In this document: positions 15,547 to 21,619 of the stretch, one piece after another
Position numbering within the stretch: position 1 is the first letter of the stretch
How the letters are laid out: every line of letters starts with the position of its first letter
Origin: CAZQCI01 sp964592255
GTDB lineage: Bacteria; UBA10199; SBBF01
NCBI GenBank assembly: GCA_964592255.1
Contig: CAZQCI010000026.1
Location: forward strand, 1 to 22,823
DNA: 22,823 bases
Reading direction: 5' to 3'
Program-made: the position numbers and the translations under genes
The notes under the pieces: generated by a model
The model's database searches: none
What the model was told of the DNA's origin: nothing
The model's input: the letters and a program-made list of their open reading frames with translations, nothing else

Positions 15547-16431
15547 ATGGCGAACGGAAATTACAAAATCATGAACCCACTTGCTTATCTAAATCTGACC
15601 AAGCCGCGAATAAGTCTCTTGTTTGCTTTTACGGGACTTGTCGTTTTGTTGATGGATGCCTCCATTCGTCAGGATCCTTTTCGCCTTTGGATTTTAGTCT
15701 TGGCTATTTTTTTGGTGGGTGGGGCGGCCAACGCTTTAAATCAATATTTCGAACGCGACCGTGATCTGCAAATGAAGCGTACGGCCAGCAAACGGCCTCT
15801 GCCTTTGGGTTTGATTAGTCCTCGTCAGGCTCTTATTTTTAGTGGAGTGATTGGTGTTTTGGGTAATTTCTTTTTGTATCGTTGGGGAGGCTTGCTCGCC
15901 GCATTTTTTGGAGTAGGCACTATTTTGTTTTACAGTTTTTATTATACGCTCTGGCTTAAACCCCGAACTCCTTACAACATTGTCATCGGTGGAATTGCGG
16001 GAGCTATGGGACCTCTCATTGCCGGTGCTGCTTTACAAACAGGCCTTTCTTGGATCCCTTTCATTTTATTTCTGATTATCTTTTTTTGGACTCCTCCTCA
16101 TTTTTGGGCCTTAGCATTGGTTTGTAAAGACGATTACGCAAAAGTAGGTTTGCCCATGTTACCCATCGTTAAGGGTGAAGAAGAAACTCGCAAACAAATT
16201 TTTTATTATTCGCTGACTTTACTCCCTTTAAGCTTAATTCCTTATTTTCTGGGAGCTTTTGGATTTTTATATTTGGTGAGTTCTTGTGTTTTAGGAATTT
16301 TATTTATAGCAGGGGCTTACCGAATTTATTCTCGTCATAATAACCGCTTTTGTTGGCCTTTTTTCGGTTATTCTATTCTTTATCTCATTCTTCTTTTTAC
16401 TGCGATGCTGGTTGATTTACTAAGGAAGTAA
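15547..16431 (+). CDS. ctaB: Protoheme IX farnesyltransferase (heme O synthase)
   Basis: CtaB attaches farnesyl to heme B to make heme O, the substrate of CtaA; it is a UbiA-superfamily membrane enzyme. The first aspartate-rich motif is NALNQYFERDRDLQMKRT (about 62-79), followed by ASKRPLP. The second conserved region contains YTLWLKPRTPYNIVIGG. Another conserved loop reads CKDDYAKVGLPMLP. The length of 294 residues and nine hydrophobic helices are normal. The start could instead be the ATG at 15571 (MNPLAYLNLTKPR), which matches the usual family N-terminus better; neither has a good ribosome binding site. It is the last gene of the operon, and its stop abuts the convergent MFS gene with no gap. 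Confidence 0.93.
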   Translation: MANGNYKIMNPLAYLNLTKPRISLLFAFTGLVVLLMDASIRQDPFRLWILVLAIFLVGGAANALNQYFERDRDLQMKRTASKRPLPLGLISPRQALIFSGVIGVLGNFFLYRWGGLLAAFFGVGTILFYSFYYTLWLKPRTPYNIVIGGIAGAMGPLIAGAALQTGLSWIPFILFLIIFFWTPPHFWALALVCKDDYAKVGLPMLPIVKGEEETRKQIFYYSLTLLPLSLIPYFLGAFGFLYLVSSCVLGILFIAGAYRIYSRHNNRFCWPFFGYSILYLILLFTAMLVDLLRK

Positions 16432-17607
16432 TTAGATAGCCTTCGGTTTCAATTTTTTCTGATTGAATGCAGCTAATAAACAAACTCCTACAAAAAGTAA
16501 GGCTGCTCCTCGAAAAGGAATCGGTGGGCCGAAATGATCGAACAAAACCCCCGCTAGAATAGGTCCTAAAATCCGAGCTAAGCTTCCCGCAGATTGGTAG
16601 ACGCCTAGGGTAGCACCTTGTTCTTCGGCGCTGGTTGCGCGGGAGACTAAACTTGAAAGCGAAGGATTAGTGATTGAAAAACCTAAAGCTTGAACTAAAA
16701 GAAATGCCACAAATATCTTTAAAACGGGGCTCATGCTGGCACCCCAAAGAGCAAAACTCATAAAAGCAGTTCCGACAATGATGAGTTTTCCTTCTCCATA
16801 TTTACGTACTAGTCGTCCGATAGCTCCTCCTTGAATAAAAACCATTACTAAGGCCATCAAGGCTAATATCCATCCAGCGTGTTGAGCGTCTAAATTAAAA
16901 CGTGCGAGTAAGAAGAGGGCAAAAGTGGCTTCCATTTGAGCAAAGCCCAGTGTGACTCCGAAGAAGAGAAGAATGGGTAAGCCTGTTTTAGGATTCTGAA
17001 GTGTTTGCCAAACAAAGTCTCGGTGCAGACGGTGACGATGACTTCGACGTGTTTCTTCAGAAAGAGAAGTTTCTCGTAAAAAGAAAAAGGCAAAACAGAA
17101 GTTGAGTGTCGAAAGAACAGCGGCGAAGAGAGGGGCGGCCCCATAACCCCATTTAGAGAGTATTCCGCCAATCGCAGGGCCAAAGAGAAAGCCTAAGCCA
17201 AAACTTGCTCCAATCATTCCCATTCCCTTTGCTCGATTTTCGGGGCTGGTAATATCGGCAATATAAGCAGAAGCAACCGCAATGTTCGCACCAAAAAAAC
17301 CTGCTAAAATTCTTCCAACAAAAAGCCAGGTCAATGAGTGTGCAAAGCCCAAGATTAAAAGAGAAACTCCAATACCCCCGATACTCGTGAGGATGATGGG
17401 ACGACGCCCAAATTTATCGGAAAGCTTACCCCAAAAAGGTGCAAACAGAAATTGCATGAGGGAATAACTCATCATGAGCAAACCCAAGGTTGTAGCGGAA
17501 GCCCCAAAGGACTTGGCGTAATAGGGTAAGATGGGAATCACAATCCCAAAACCCAGGAGATCAATAAAAACCACCAAGAAAATAATCAGCAGAGATTTTT
17601 TGTGCAT
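16432..17607 (-). CDS. Major facilitator superfamily transporter, DHA1/TetA-like
   Basis: This 391-residue protein has 12 predicted helices and is an inner-membrane secondary transporter, probably a drug or metabolite:H+ antiporter. The N-terminus runs DLLGFGIVIPILPYYAKSFG, a pattern seen in TetA/Bcr-like DHA1 transporters. The loop 2-3 motif A is present as GKLSDKFGRRP (about 60-70). A motif-C-like glycine/proline segment occurs in helix 5 (SFGLGFLFGPAIGGIL). The substrate cannot be read from sequence. A GC-rich hairpin lies 31-78 bp upstream of the ATG, which has no Shine-Dalgarno. No terminator is visible where it meets ctaB. Confidence 0.88.
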   Translation of the reverse strand: MHKKSLLIIFLVVFIDLLGFGIVIPILPYYAKSFGASATTLGLLMMSYSLMQFLFAPFWGKLSDKFGRRPIILTSIGGIGVSLLILGFAHSLTWLFVGRILAGFFGANIAVASAYIADITSPENRAKGMGMIGASFGLGFLFGPAIGGILSKWGYGAAPLFAAVLSTLNFCFAFFFLRETSLSEETRRSHRHRLHRDFVWQTLQNPKTGLPILLFFGVTLGFAQMEATFALFLLARFNLDAQHAGWILALMALVMVFIQGGAIGRLVRKYGEGKLIIVGTAFMSFALWGASMSPVLKIFVAFLLVQALGFSITNPSLSSLVSRATSAEEQGATLGVYQSAGSLARILGPILAGVLFDHFGPPIPFRGAALLFVGVCLLAAFNQKKLKPKAI

Positions 17608-17637
17608 GGTTTACAAACTCGTTTCTGGTTTTCGCCT

Positions 17638-17709
17638 ATGGCTACAACCCCACCCCCGGGTGAACCCGGATTCGGTCGCAACCATTGTTGAGAGGCCACA
17701 CCTGGTCTC
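17638..17709 (-). repeat. GC-rich hairpin region upstream of the MFS gene
   Basis: On the minus strand, ATGGTTGCGACC (17685-17674) pairs with GGTTGTAGCCAT (17649-17638) over 12 consecutive positions, three of them G-U. An inner CCGGGT/ACCCGG arm (17656-17669) lies inside an asymmetric internal loop. In the opposite strand the same three positions would be A-C mismatches. A second small hairpin, GAGGCCA-CACC-TGGTCTC (17692-17709), follows. The block is markedly GC-richer than its surroundings. It could be a leader RNA of the MFS gene or a REP-like repeat. The rest of the 199-bp gap (17608-17806) shows nothing I can name, apart from a TATAAA on the minus strand near 17722-17727. Confidence 0.5.
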
Positions 17710-17806
17710 GGTCATGGCGCTTTTTATAGGAGAGCTTCAACAGATTGGCTAGGGAAAATTTATCGCGTAATTTTGAAAGGTAGTTTCTTATAGATAGAAG
17801 ACAAGT

Positions 17807-18415
17807 TTATTTTTTGAGTGTCCCAAAGATCCAATCCCAAAAAGGATTGGTCACTCCGAAGGTACTAGAAGGGTACTTAAAGTGATGGGCTAAATGGTAT
17901 TGTTTTAAATAAGCCGCGATTTTATTTTTAGGATGATACCGGTGTGCTGAAAAATGAGCCCATTCATAAAAAATGTAGCCAATGTAAAGACCGCTGATTA
18001 AAAGAGCGGAAAGAGAAAAACTTTGGGTGAAAATGAGCGAAAAGAGATAGATGAGAGTAGAAAAAATAATCGCGACTCCAGGAGGGGCAATAATTAAATC
18101 TTGAGTCTGAACGTTACGATGATGAGCCATGTGAAGACTAGAAGCGATACTCTTCCAAGGTTCTCTCACTTGAGTGAGGTGAAAGACAAAACGGTGTAGA
18201 ATATACTCCGTCGGGGTCCAAAAAAATATTCCCAACAGTAAGAATGAAAAAGTCGATAGCCAAGAACGCGGATGAAAGTGTAGCGAAACTAGAGCAATAA
18301 GAAAGGCAAGTATTCCAAATATGAGAGTAGGAGTGAGCGGATGTGCCACACGCCTTAAAAGGAATATTGGTTTTTCTTGCGAAAGGTTATTGGTTTGAAT
18401 AGAGTTAGTAACCAT
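17807..18415 (-). CDS. Fatty acid 2-hydroxylase-like membrane protein (sterol desaturase/fatty acid hydroxylase superfamily)
   Basis: This 202-residue integral membrane protein carries the histidine clusters of the diiron fatty acid hydroxylase superfamily: HRFVFH (HX4H), HMAHH (HX2HH), HFSAHRYH, and HLAHH near the C-terminus. The last region, LKQYHLAHHFKYP...FGV...WDWIFGTL, closely resembles the Scs7/FA2H fatty acid 2-hydroxylases that act on acyl chains of sphingolipids. The N-terminal cytochrome b5 domain of eukaryotic forms is absent, as in many bacterial members. Four helices are likely. The substrate is not known; beta-carotene hydroxylases and C-5 sterol desaturases are weaker alternatives. 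It is divergent from tetR, and an operator-like palindrome is centred on its start codon. Confidence 0.85.
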   Translation of the reverse strand: MVTNSIQTNNLSQEKPIFLLRRVAHPLTPTLIFGILAFLIALVSLHFHPRSWLSTFSFLLLGIFFWTPTEYILHRFVFHLTQVREPWKSIASSLHMAHHRNVQTQDLIIAPPGVAIIFSTLIYLFSLIFTQSFSLSALLISGLYIGYIFYEWAHFSAHRYHPKNKIAAYLKQYHLAHHFKYPSSTFGVTNPFWDWIFGTLKK

Positions 18416-18425
18416 ATGGTTACTA
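18406..18425. promoter_or_regulatory. TetR-type operator 1, overlapping the hydroxylase start codon
   Basis: A 20-bp perfect palindrome, TAGTAAC-CATATG-GTTACTA. Its central CATATG contains the hydroxylase initiation codon (18415-18413, minus strand). It shares the half sites AGTAAC...GTTACT and the 6-bp spacing with operator 2. Confidence 0.75.
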
Positions 18426-18452
18426 TTTTTAATAAATAACGAAAATTGTCAA
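18424..18452 (-). promoter_or_regulatory. Candidate hydroxylase promoter
   Basis: A consensus TTGACA on the minus strand (18452-18447) is followed by an A/T-rich tract where AAAATA (18429-18424) sits at 17-bp spacing and TAAAAA (18431-18426) at 15 bp. The -10 is not well defined. Either choice puts transcription start within a few bases of the hydroxylase ATG, and operator 1 overlaps it. The -35 overlaps that of the divergent tetR promoter. Confidence 0.45.
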
Positions 18453-18474
18453 GAGTAAAGTAACTAAATAGTTA
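18446..18474 (+). promoter_or_regulatory. Candidate tetR promoter, probably leaderless
   Basis: TTGTCA (18446-18451) and TAGTTA (18469-18474) are spaced by 17 bp. The predicted start, near 18481, coincides with the tetR ATG at 18480. No ribosome binding site can exist between them. Operator 2 covers the -10, which fits autorepression. Confidence 0.5.
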
Positions 18475-18478
18475 CTTT
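18457..18478. promoter_or_regulatory. TetR-type operator 2, overlapping the tetR -10
   Basis: A 22-bp perfect palindrome with core AGTAAC-TAAATA-GTTACT (18459-18476) and extra flanking AA/TT pairs. The core half sites are identical to operator 1, and the two centres are 52 bp apart, close to five helical turns. It ends one base before the tetR ATG. Confidence 0.75.
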
Positions 18479-18479
18479 T

Positions 18480-19151
18480 ATGAATATGAGTCTATTGAAA
18501 AAAAATAAGAAGCAAGAGAGAGACCCCCAAAAAACCCGAGCAACTATACTGAGTTATGCCACCCAATGCTTTGCAAAAGCGGGTTTCCACGGCACCACCT
18601 TAGAAGAGATTTTGAAAAAAGCTAAGGTTAATAAGAGGATGATTTACCACTATTTTGGTAATAAACAGGCTCTTTACAAGGCGGTCCATTTCGAAGGGTG
18701 GCAAGAGTTGGGGGTATGGTTTGGTAATGCTTTAAATGACGCAGCCGAAAAGCGGATGGATAGTTCAGGAGATCAAGATCTCCTTCTTGAGGCCATTGCA
18801 ATTTTCCATGACTTTATGGCGAGTCATCAGCTTTTCTTAAGATTATTAGTTTGGGATGGTTTGGAAGGAGGGCGTATGTCACGAAGTTTATGGAAAGATA
18901 TTCGGGGTCCTCTTTATATTCAGATGGAAAGCCTGGTCGTTCATGCGCAAGAAAGAGGTGTTTTAAGTTCAACCTTAAAGCCGGGCCATTTAATTATTAG
19001 TTTTATGGGAGCGATTTCTTTTTACTTTTCGCATGCGCATACTATGGGTGATATTTTTCAGAAAAACCCTCTCAGTAAAGAAGCAATTTTAGAGCGGCGA
19101 GAGCAAATTTTAAAATTATTTGAACAAATTCTTGGAAGCTCAAGAACTTAA
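18480..19151 (+). CDS. TetR/AcrR family transcriptional regulator
   Basis: The protein has 223 residues. The N-terminal TetR DNA-binding domain (about 15-62) reads RDPQKTRATILSYATQCF, then GFHGTTLEEILKKAKV, then NKRMIYHYFGNKQALYKAV; the helix-turn-helix and the YxYFxxK signature are clear. The C-terminal ligand domain is helical and unassigned. It is divergent from the fatty-acid-hydroxylase-like gene, and both starts are flanked by the same palindrome, so it very likely represses itself and that gene. A second in-frame ATG at 18486 is possible; neither has a Shine-Dalgarno. The 3' end overlaps the convergent hypothetical gene by 4 bp. Confidence 0.9.
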   Translation: MNMSLLKKNKKQERDPQKTRATILSYATQCFAKAGFHGTTLEEILKKAKVNKRMIYHYFGNKQALYKAVHFEGWQELGVWFGNALNDAAEKRMDSSGDQDLLLEAIAIFHDFMASHQLFLRLLVWDGLEGGRMSRSLWKDIRGPLYIQMESLVVHAQERGVLSSTLKPGHLIISFMGAISFYFSHAHTMGDIFQKNPLSKEAILERREQILKLFEQILGSSRT

Positions 19152-19720
19152 AGAGCCCGAACTTGTGCTCTCAGATTTGGAGAGGAAATATAGCGAGCGA
19201 TCTGAGCTTTAAAATGAGTATTTTGGGGATGATCGCGGCTTAATAAGGCTCTTAAAAGTGATTCGCATCGGCGGGATATCAGTGGCTCTGGCGAGCTCAA
19301 GCCTTGAGCTAGGAAAGCAAGGGCGGCTGAATAGTCTCGAACACTAAAAGAGGGGAGAGCCTCTGTTAAAAAAGTTTTGATTCTATTTTCTTCGTTGAGC
19401 GATAGTAATCTTTCTCGCGCGAAATCTTGAGCAAGTTGAAAAACAATAGTTCGTTTGTCGGGCTGAGAAAGTTCGACCGGAGAGCTGCCCCGGACTATGT
19501 TCAAACAGGGGTTTGTCCAAGGAGTTGGAGGGCTACCCAAAACAGTCCAAGTGGTAAGGCGTGTGTGAGTAGTGAGGTTTGTGGTTCTTTCGATTCCTGT
19601 TTCTCTGGATTGTTCAAAAAGGGGGGCCCCACAAAGATTACGCTGTGGTGCAGGAGAAGGCGCAGCGGTGCGAATTGGCTGGGGCACAAGACCCTGAACT
19701 TGTAAAACAAGTACACCCAT
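19148..19720 (-). CDS. Protein of unknown function downstream of grxD
   Basis: The 190-residue product matches no family I recognise. The first 80 or so residues are rich in Pro, Thr, Asn and Arg with two cysteines and look disordered. The second half (about 85-190) is predicted helical, with patterns such as AALAFLAQGLSS and SLLRALLSRDHP that recall short alpha-solenoid (HEAT-like) repeats; this is inference. It begins 18 bp after the grxD stop on the same strand, so it is probably co-transcribed with bolA and grxD. No Shine-Dalgarno precedes the ATG and the gap is only A/T, so the true start may be further in. Its 3' end overlaps tetR by 4 bp tail to tail. Confidence 0.55.
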   Translation of the reverse strand: MGVLVLQVQGLVPQPIRTAAPSPAPQRNLCGAPLFEQSRETGIERTTNLTTHTRLTTWTVLGSPPTPWTNPCLNIVRGSSPVELSQPDKRTIVFQLAQDFARERLLSLNEENRIKTFLTEALPSFSVRDYSAALAFLAQGLSSPEPLISRRCESLLRALLSRDHPQNTHFKAQIARYISSPNLRAQVRAL

Positions 19721-19738
19721 ATTTTAAAATAAAGTAAT

Positions 19739-20059
19739 TTAAGATTTTTGAGCTTGTTCGATTAATGTTTTTAATTCGCCACGTTGAAACAATTCGCCCA
19801 CAATATCAGAGCCTCCTACAAATTCACCATTGATGAAAATTTGAGGAATGGTGGGCCATTTAGTGAAATCTTTGATTCCCTGACGTACATTTGGATCGGC
19901 TAAGACATCGATCCCTACAGGATTTGCGCCAGCAGCTCTTAAAGCTTGAATAGCCTGGGCAGAGAAACCACACATGGGGGCATCGGGGTTTCCCTTCATA
20001 AAAACAACAACTTTATTATTTTGAATGATTTCACTAATTTTAGATTGGATATCGCTCAT
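19739..20059 (-). CDS. grxD: Monothiol glutaredoxin, Grx4/GrxD family
   Basis: CGFS-type monothiol glutaredoxins bind a bridging [2Fe-2S] cluster with glutathione and pass it on, often in complex with a BolA protein. The 106-residue sequence has the active-site C30-G-F-S33 preceded by VVVFMKGNPDAPM. The glutathione-site segments WPTIPQIFINGEFVGGSDI and the Thr-Lys-Trp-Pro loop are intact. Length is normal for a single-domain form. The ATG follows AGGAG by 6-7 bases. It lies 9 bp downstream of bolA on the same strand, so the two proteins probably act as partners in iron-sulfur trafficking or iron sensing. Confidence 0.96.
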   Translation of the reverse strand: MSDIQSKISEIIQNNKVVVFMKGNPDAPMCGFSAQAIQALRAAGANPVGIDVLADPNVRQGIKDFTKWPTIPQIFINGEFVGGSDIVGELFQRGELKTLIEQAQKS

Positions 20060-20068
20060 CGATTTCTC

Positions 20069-20314
20069 CTATTTTTTGATTTGACTCGGACTATAAGTTT
20101 TTAAAGCTAAAGCATGGAGCTTTTCTTTGAGAGTGTCTTGGAGTGCTCCATAAACAAGTTGATGTTGTTGGAGAAGGGTTTTGCCTTCAAATTGAGAGGC
20201 TACCACGGTAGCTTGAAGGTGATCTCCGTCACCCACTAAATCTTCAATCTTTACCTGGGCGCCGGGTAAGGCTTGTTCAATCAGTTGTTGAATTTCATTT
20301 GGATTTACTGGCAT
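20069..20314 (-). CDS. BolA family protein, IbaG/YrbA-like
   Basis: BolA proteins form heterodimers with CGFS glutaredoxins and share a [2Fe-2S] cluster. The 81-residue product has the class II KH-like fold signatures VGDGDHLQATVVASQFEGK and the end segment LHALALKTYSP (compare IbaG: MHALKIKTYTP). H67 is the conserved cluster-ligand histidine. I chose the ATG at 20314 (MPVNPNEIQQL) because AAGGA lies 6 bases upstream. A longer frame from 20332 adds MPKGSF, but its extra codons overlap that ribosome binding site. It is divergent from the Rieske gene across 48 bp. Confidence 0.92.
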   Translation of the reverse strand: MPVNPNEIQQLIEQALPGAQVKIEDLVGDGDHLQATVVASQFEGKTLLQQHQLVYGALQDTLKEKLHALALKTYSPSQIKK

Positions 20315-20362
20315 AAAGGATCCTTTCGGCATCCTTAATTCGTCTGGATCAGGGAGTCAAGT

Positions 20363-20818
20363 ATGGTGCAAAAGAAAAAAGATCCTCAAGAAGACATTTT
20401 ACTCGGTCATGGGGCTTTTGGAGTGGATTATATTCCGAAAGCGAAAAGAACTCCGATTATAGAGGGTCGGATTTATGCGGGAAAAGTCTCAGAATTAGAG
20501 CCTGGTCGTGCTCGAACCTTCTTTCTAGACCGTTTTACGATAGCTCTCTTTCGAACGGGTGAGGAATTTTATGCGATTAAAGATGCTTGTCCGCACGCCG
20601 ATTATCCTCTTTCGAAAAGTAAACTCGTTTCTCCTTATGTAGTGATGTGCAATTCTCATAATTGGCGGTTTGATATTCGTGATGGACGGTGCGTCAAAAT
20701 CGGAAAATGTGGCCATGTTGGGCGAGCTTTAAAGGCGCGAGTCTTTCCTGTGGAAAGGGAGGGGGATGACTTATGGATTCGAGTAGAAAACAAAGGGGGC
20801 AAGTCTAGCTCTGTATAA
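20363..20818 (+). CDS. Rieske [2Fe-2S] ferredoxin-like protein
   Basis: The 151-residue protein contains one Rieske domain with C76-x-H78 (ACPHAD) and C96-x2-H99 (CNSHNWRFD), separated by 17 residues. This is the cluster motif of soluble Rieske ferredoxins and of the ferredoxin subunits of nitrite reductases and ring-hydroxylating dioxygenases. It has no signal peptide or membrane helix, so it is cytoplasmic and not the bc1-type Rieske. An N-terminal extension of about 40 residues precedes the domain, and two further cysteines (C110, C116) follow. It may be an electron carrier for an unidentified oxygenase. The start ATG follows AGGGAG by 6 bases. Divergent grxD/bolA suggests a shared iron-sulfur theme. 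Confidence 0.85.
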   Translation: MVQKKKDPQEDILLGHGAFGVDYIPKAKRTPIIEGRIYAGKVSELEPGRARTFFLDRFTIALFRTGEEFYAIKDACPHADYPLSKSKLVSPYVVMCNSHNWRFDIRDGRCVKIGKCGHVGRALKARVFPVEREGDDLWIRVENKGGKSSSV

Positions 20819-20876
20819 AAGTAAAATTGTACAAAAAACAATTGACACAAGCGCATCTCCTTTGTAGGCCCATTCG

Positions 20877-21056
20877 ACTCCTATTAAAGATTCAGAGAAA
20901 ATGATTTTGATTTCGAGGTGGAGTTAGGGACTGCAGAACTTTTAAGGACAGAGGAAAACCCCAAAGCCTCTGTCCTTGAACTCTGCGGGCTTCTAAAAAA
21001 TTTTAGTAAGACTAGCGTGTAGCGTGGTTACGGTGCCCCCATCTACACGCTTTTTT
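20877..21056 (+). ncRNA. Candidate structured RNA or mRNA leader
   Basis: This non-coding stretch holds successive inverted repeats. GACTCC (20876-20881) can pair with GGAGTT (20920-20925). A strong stem AAGGACAGAGG/CCTCTGTCCTT (20944-20954 with 20967-20977) has a 12-base loop and an outer GCAGA/TCTGC helix (20933-20937 with 20982-20986). CTAAAA/TTTTAG follows (20993-21006), then the terminator at 21015-21056. Upstream lies TTGACA (20842-20847); at 17 bp the -10 would be TAGGCC, a poor match, giving a start near 20877 and an RNA of about 180 nt. It could be a small RNA or a leader controlling the DUF4442 gene. It matches no riboswitch class I can name. The 5' end is uncertain. Confidence 0.4.
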
Positions 21057-21057
21057 A
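21014..21057 (+). terminator. Rho-independent terminator
   Basis: GCGTGTAG (21015-21022) and CTACACGC (21043-21050) form a perfect 8-bp stem, closed by a further A-T pair, over a 20-base loop and followed by six T (21051-21056). It lies 30 bp before the DUF4442 ATG and 196 bp after the Rieske stop. It could therefore end the Rieske transcript or a small RNA, or act as an attenuator for the next gene. Confidence 0.75.
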
Positions 21058-21086
21058 TTTCTGAACTTTTTTTAGGTGAACAAATT

Positions 21087-21539
21087 ATGTCTGAATCTTT
21101 CAAAACAAAACTCATGCGTTGGGGATTTAATTTTTTTCCCGTTTTTCGTCGAACGGGCGCACGATTCACATACTTCTCAGAAGATCTTCACGAAGTGCGT
21201 TTAAAACTTCCTCTTAATTGGAAAACAAAAAATTATATCGGTACAATTTATGGAGGAAGTATTTTTTCCTGCGCCGATGGACTTCACGTGGTGATGTTGA
21301 TCAAGATTTTAGGTCGTGGATATATTGTCTGGGATAAAGAAGCGACGATTGCCTATAAAAAACCCGGGCGTTCTACCTTGTATGCCACGATTAAATTGGG
21401 TGAGCACGAGATCGAAGAAATTAAAAAAGAACTGACTAAAAGCCCCTCCATACTTCGCTCGTATTCTATTGATTTTGTGGATCGAGACAATGTGGTTTGT
21501 GCCTCGATTCAAAAAACGGTTTATATTCGAAAAACTTAA
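21087..21539 (+). CDS. DUF4442 hotdog-fold protein, thioesterase-like
   Basis: The 150-residue protein matches the DUF4442 branch of the hotdog fold (PaaI/YiiD thioesterase relatives). Typical segments are NFFPVFRRTGARFTYFSED, VRLKLPLNWKTKNYIGT, IYGGSIFSCADGLHVVMLI, and VWDKEATIAYKKPGRSTLYA. The enzymatic function is not established for this group; acyl-CoA thioesterase activity is a guess from the fold. I set the start at the ATG at 21087, which has AGGTG 8 bases upstream. A longer GTG frame from 21024 runs through the terminator stem and is not credible. The terminator immediately upstream suggests its own promoter or attenuation. Confidence 0.88.
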   Translation: MSESFKTKLMRWGFNFFPVFRRTGARFTYFSEDLHEVRLKLPLNWKTKNYIGTIYGGSIFSCADGLHVVMLIKILGRGYIVWDKEATIAYKKPGRSTLYATIKLGEHEIEEIKKELTKSPSILRSYSIDFVDRDNVVCASIQKTVYIRKT

Positions 21540-21583
21540 AATTCTTTGGAGTTTTTTCTCCTGGTTTTCTATTTGAAACTCCC

Positions 21584-21613
21584 TGGACATCTTTAAAAGC
21601 CTTAGTGTAGAAA
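21584..21613 (+). promoter_or_regulatory. Candidate leuS promoter, possibly giving a leaderless mRNA
   Basis: TGGACA (21584-21589) and TAGAAA (21608-21613) are spaced by 18 bp. The start site predicted 7 bp later, at 21620, is the leuS ATG. No Shine-Dalgarno is present. Hexamer match by eye only. Confidence 0.35.
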
Positions 21614-21619
21614 CTTTTC

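Noticed and set aside
17638..17709. Possible tRNA
   Set aside because: The GC-rich block has a GGGTTCA-like piece, but there is no acceptor stem, anticodon arm or 7-base T-loop at tRNA spacing.
20877..21056. Assignment as 6S RNA, SRP RNA or a c-di-GMP riboswitch
   Set aside because: Length is close to 6S RNA, but the ends do not form a closing stem; the SRP loop GGAAG/AGCA and the GEMM core were not found.
21024..21086. GTG start for the DUF4442 protein
   Set aside because: The extra codons lie in the terminator loop and stem, and the ATG at 21087 has a good ribosome binding site.
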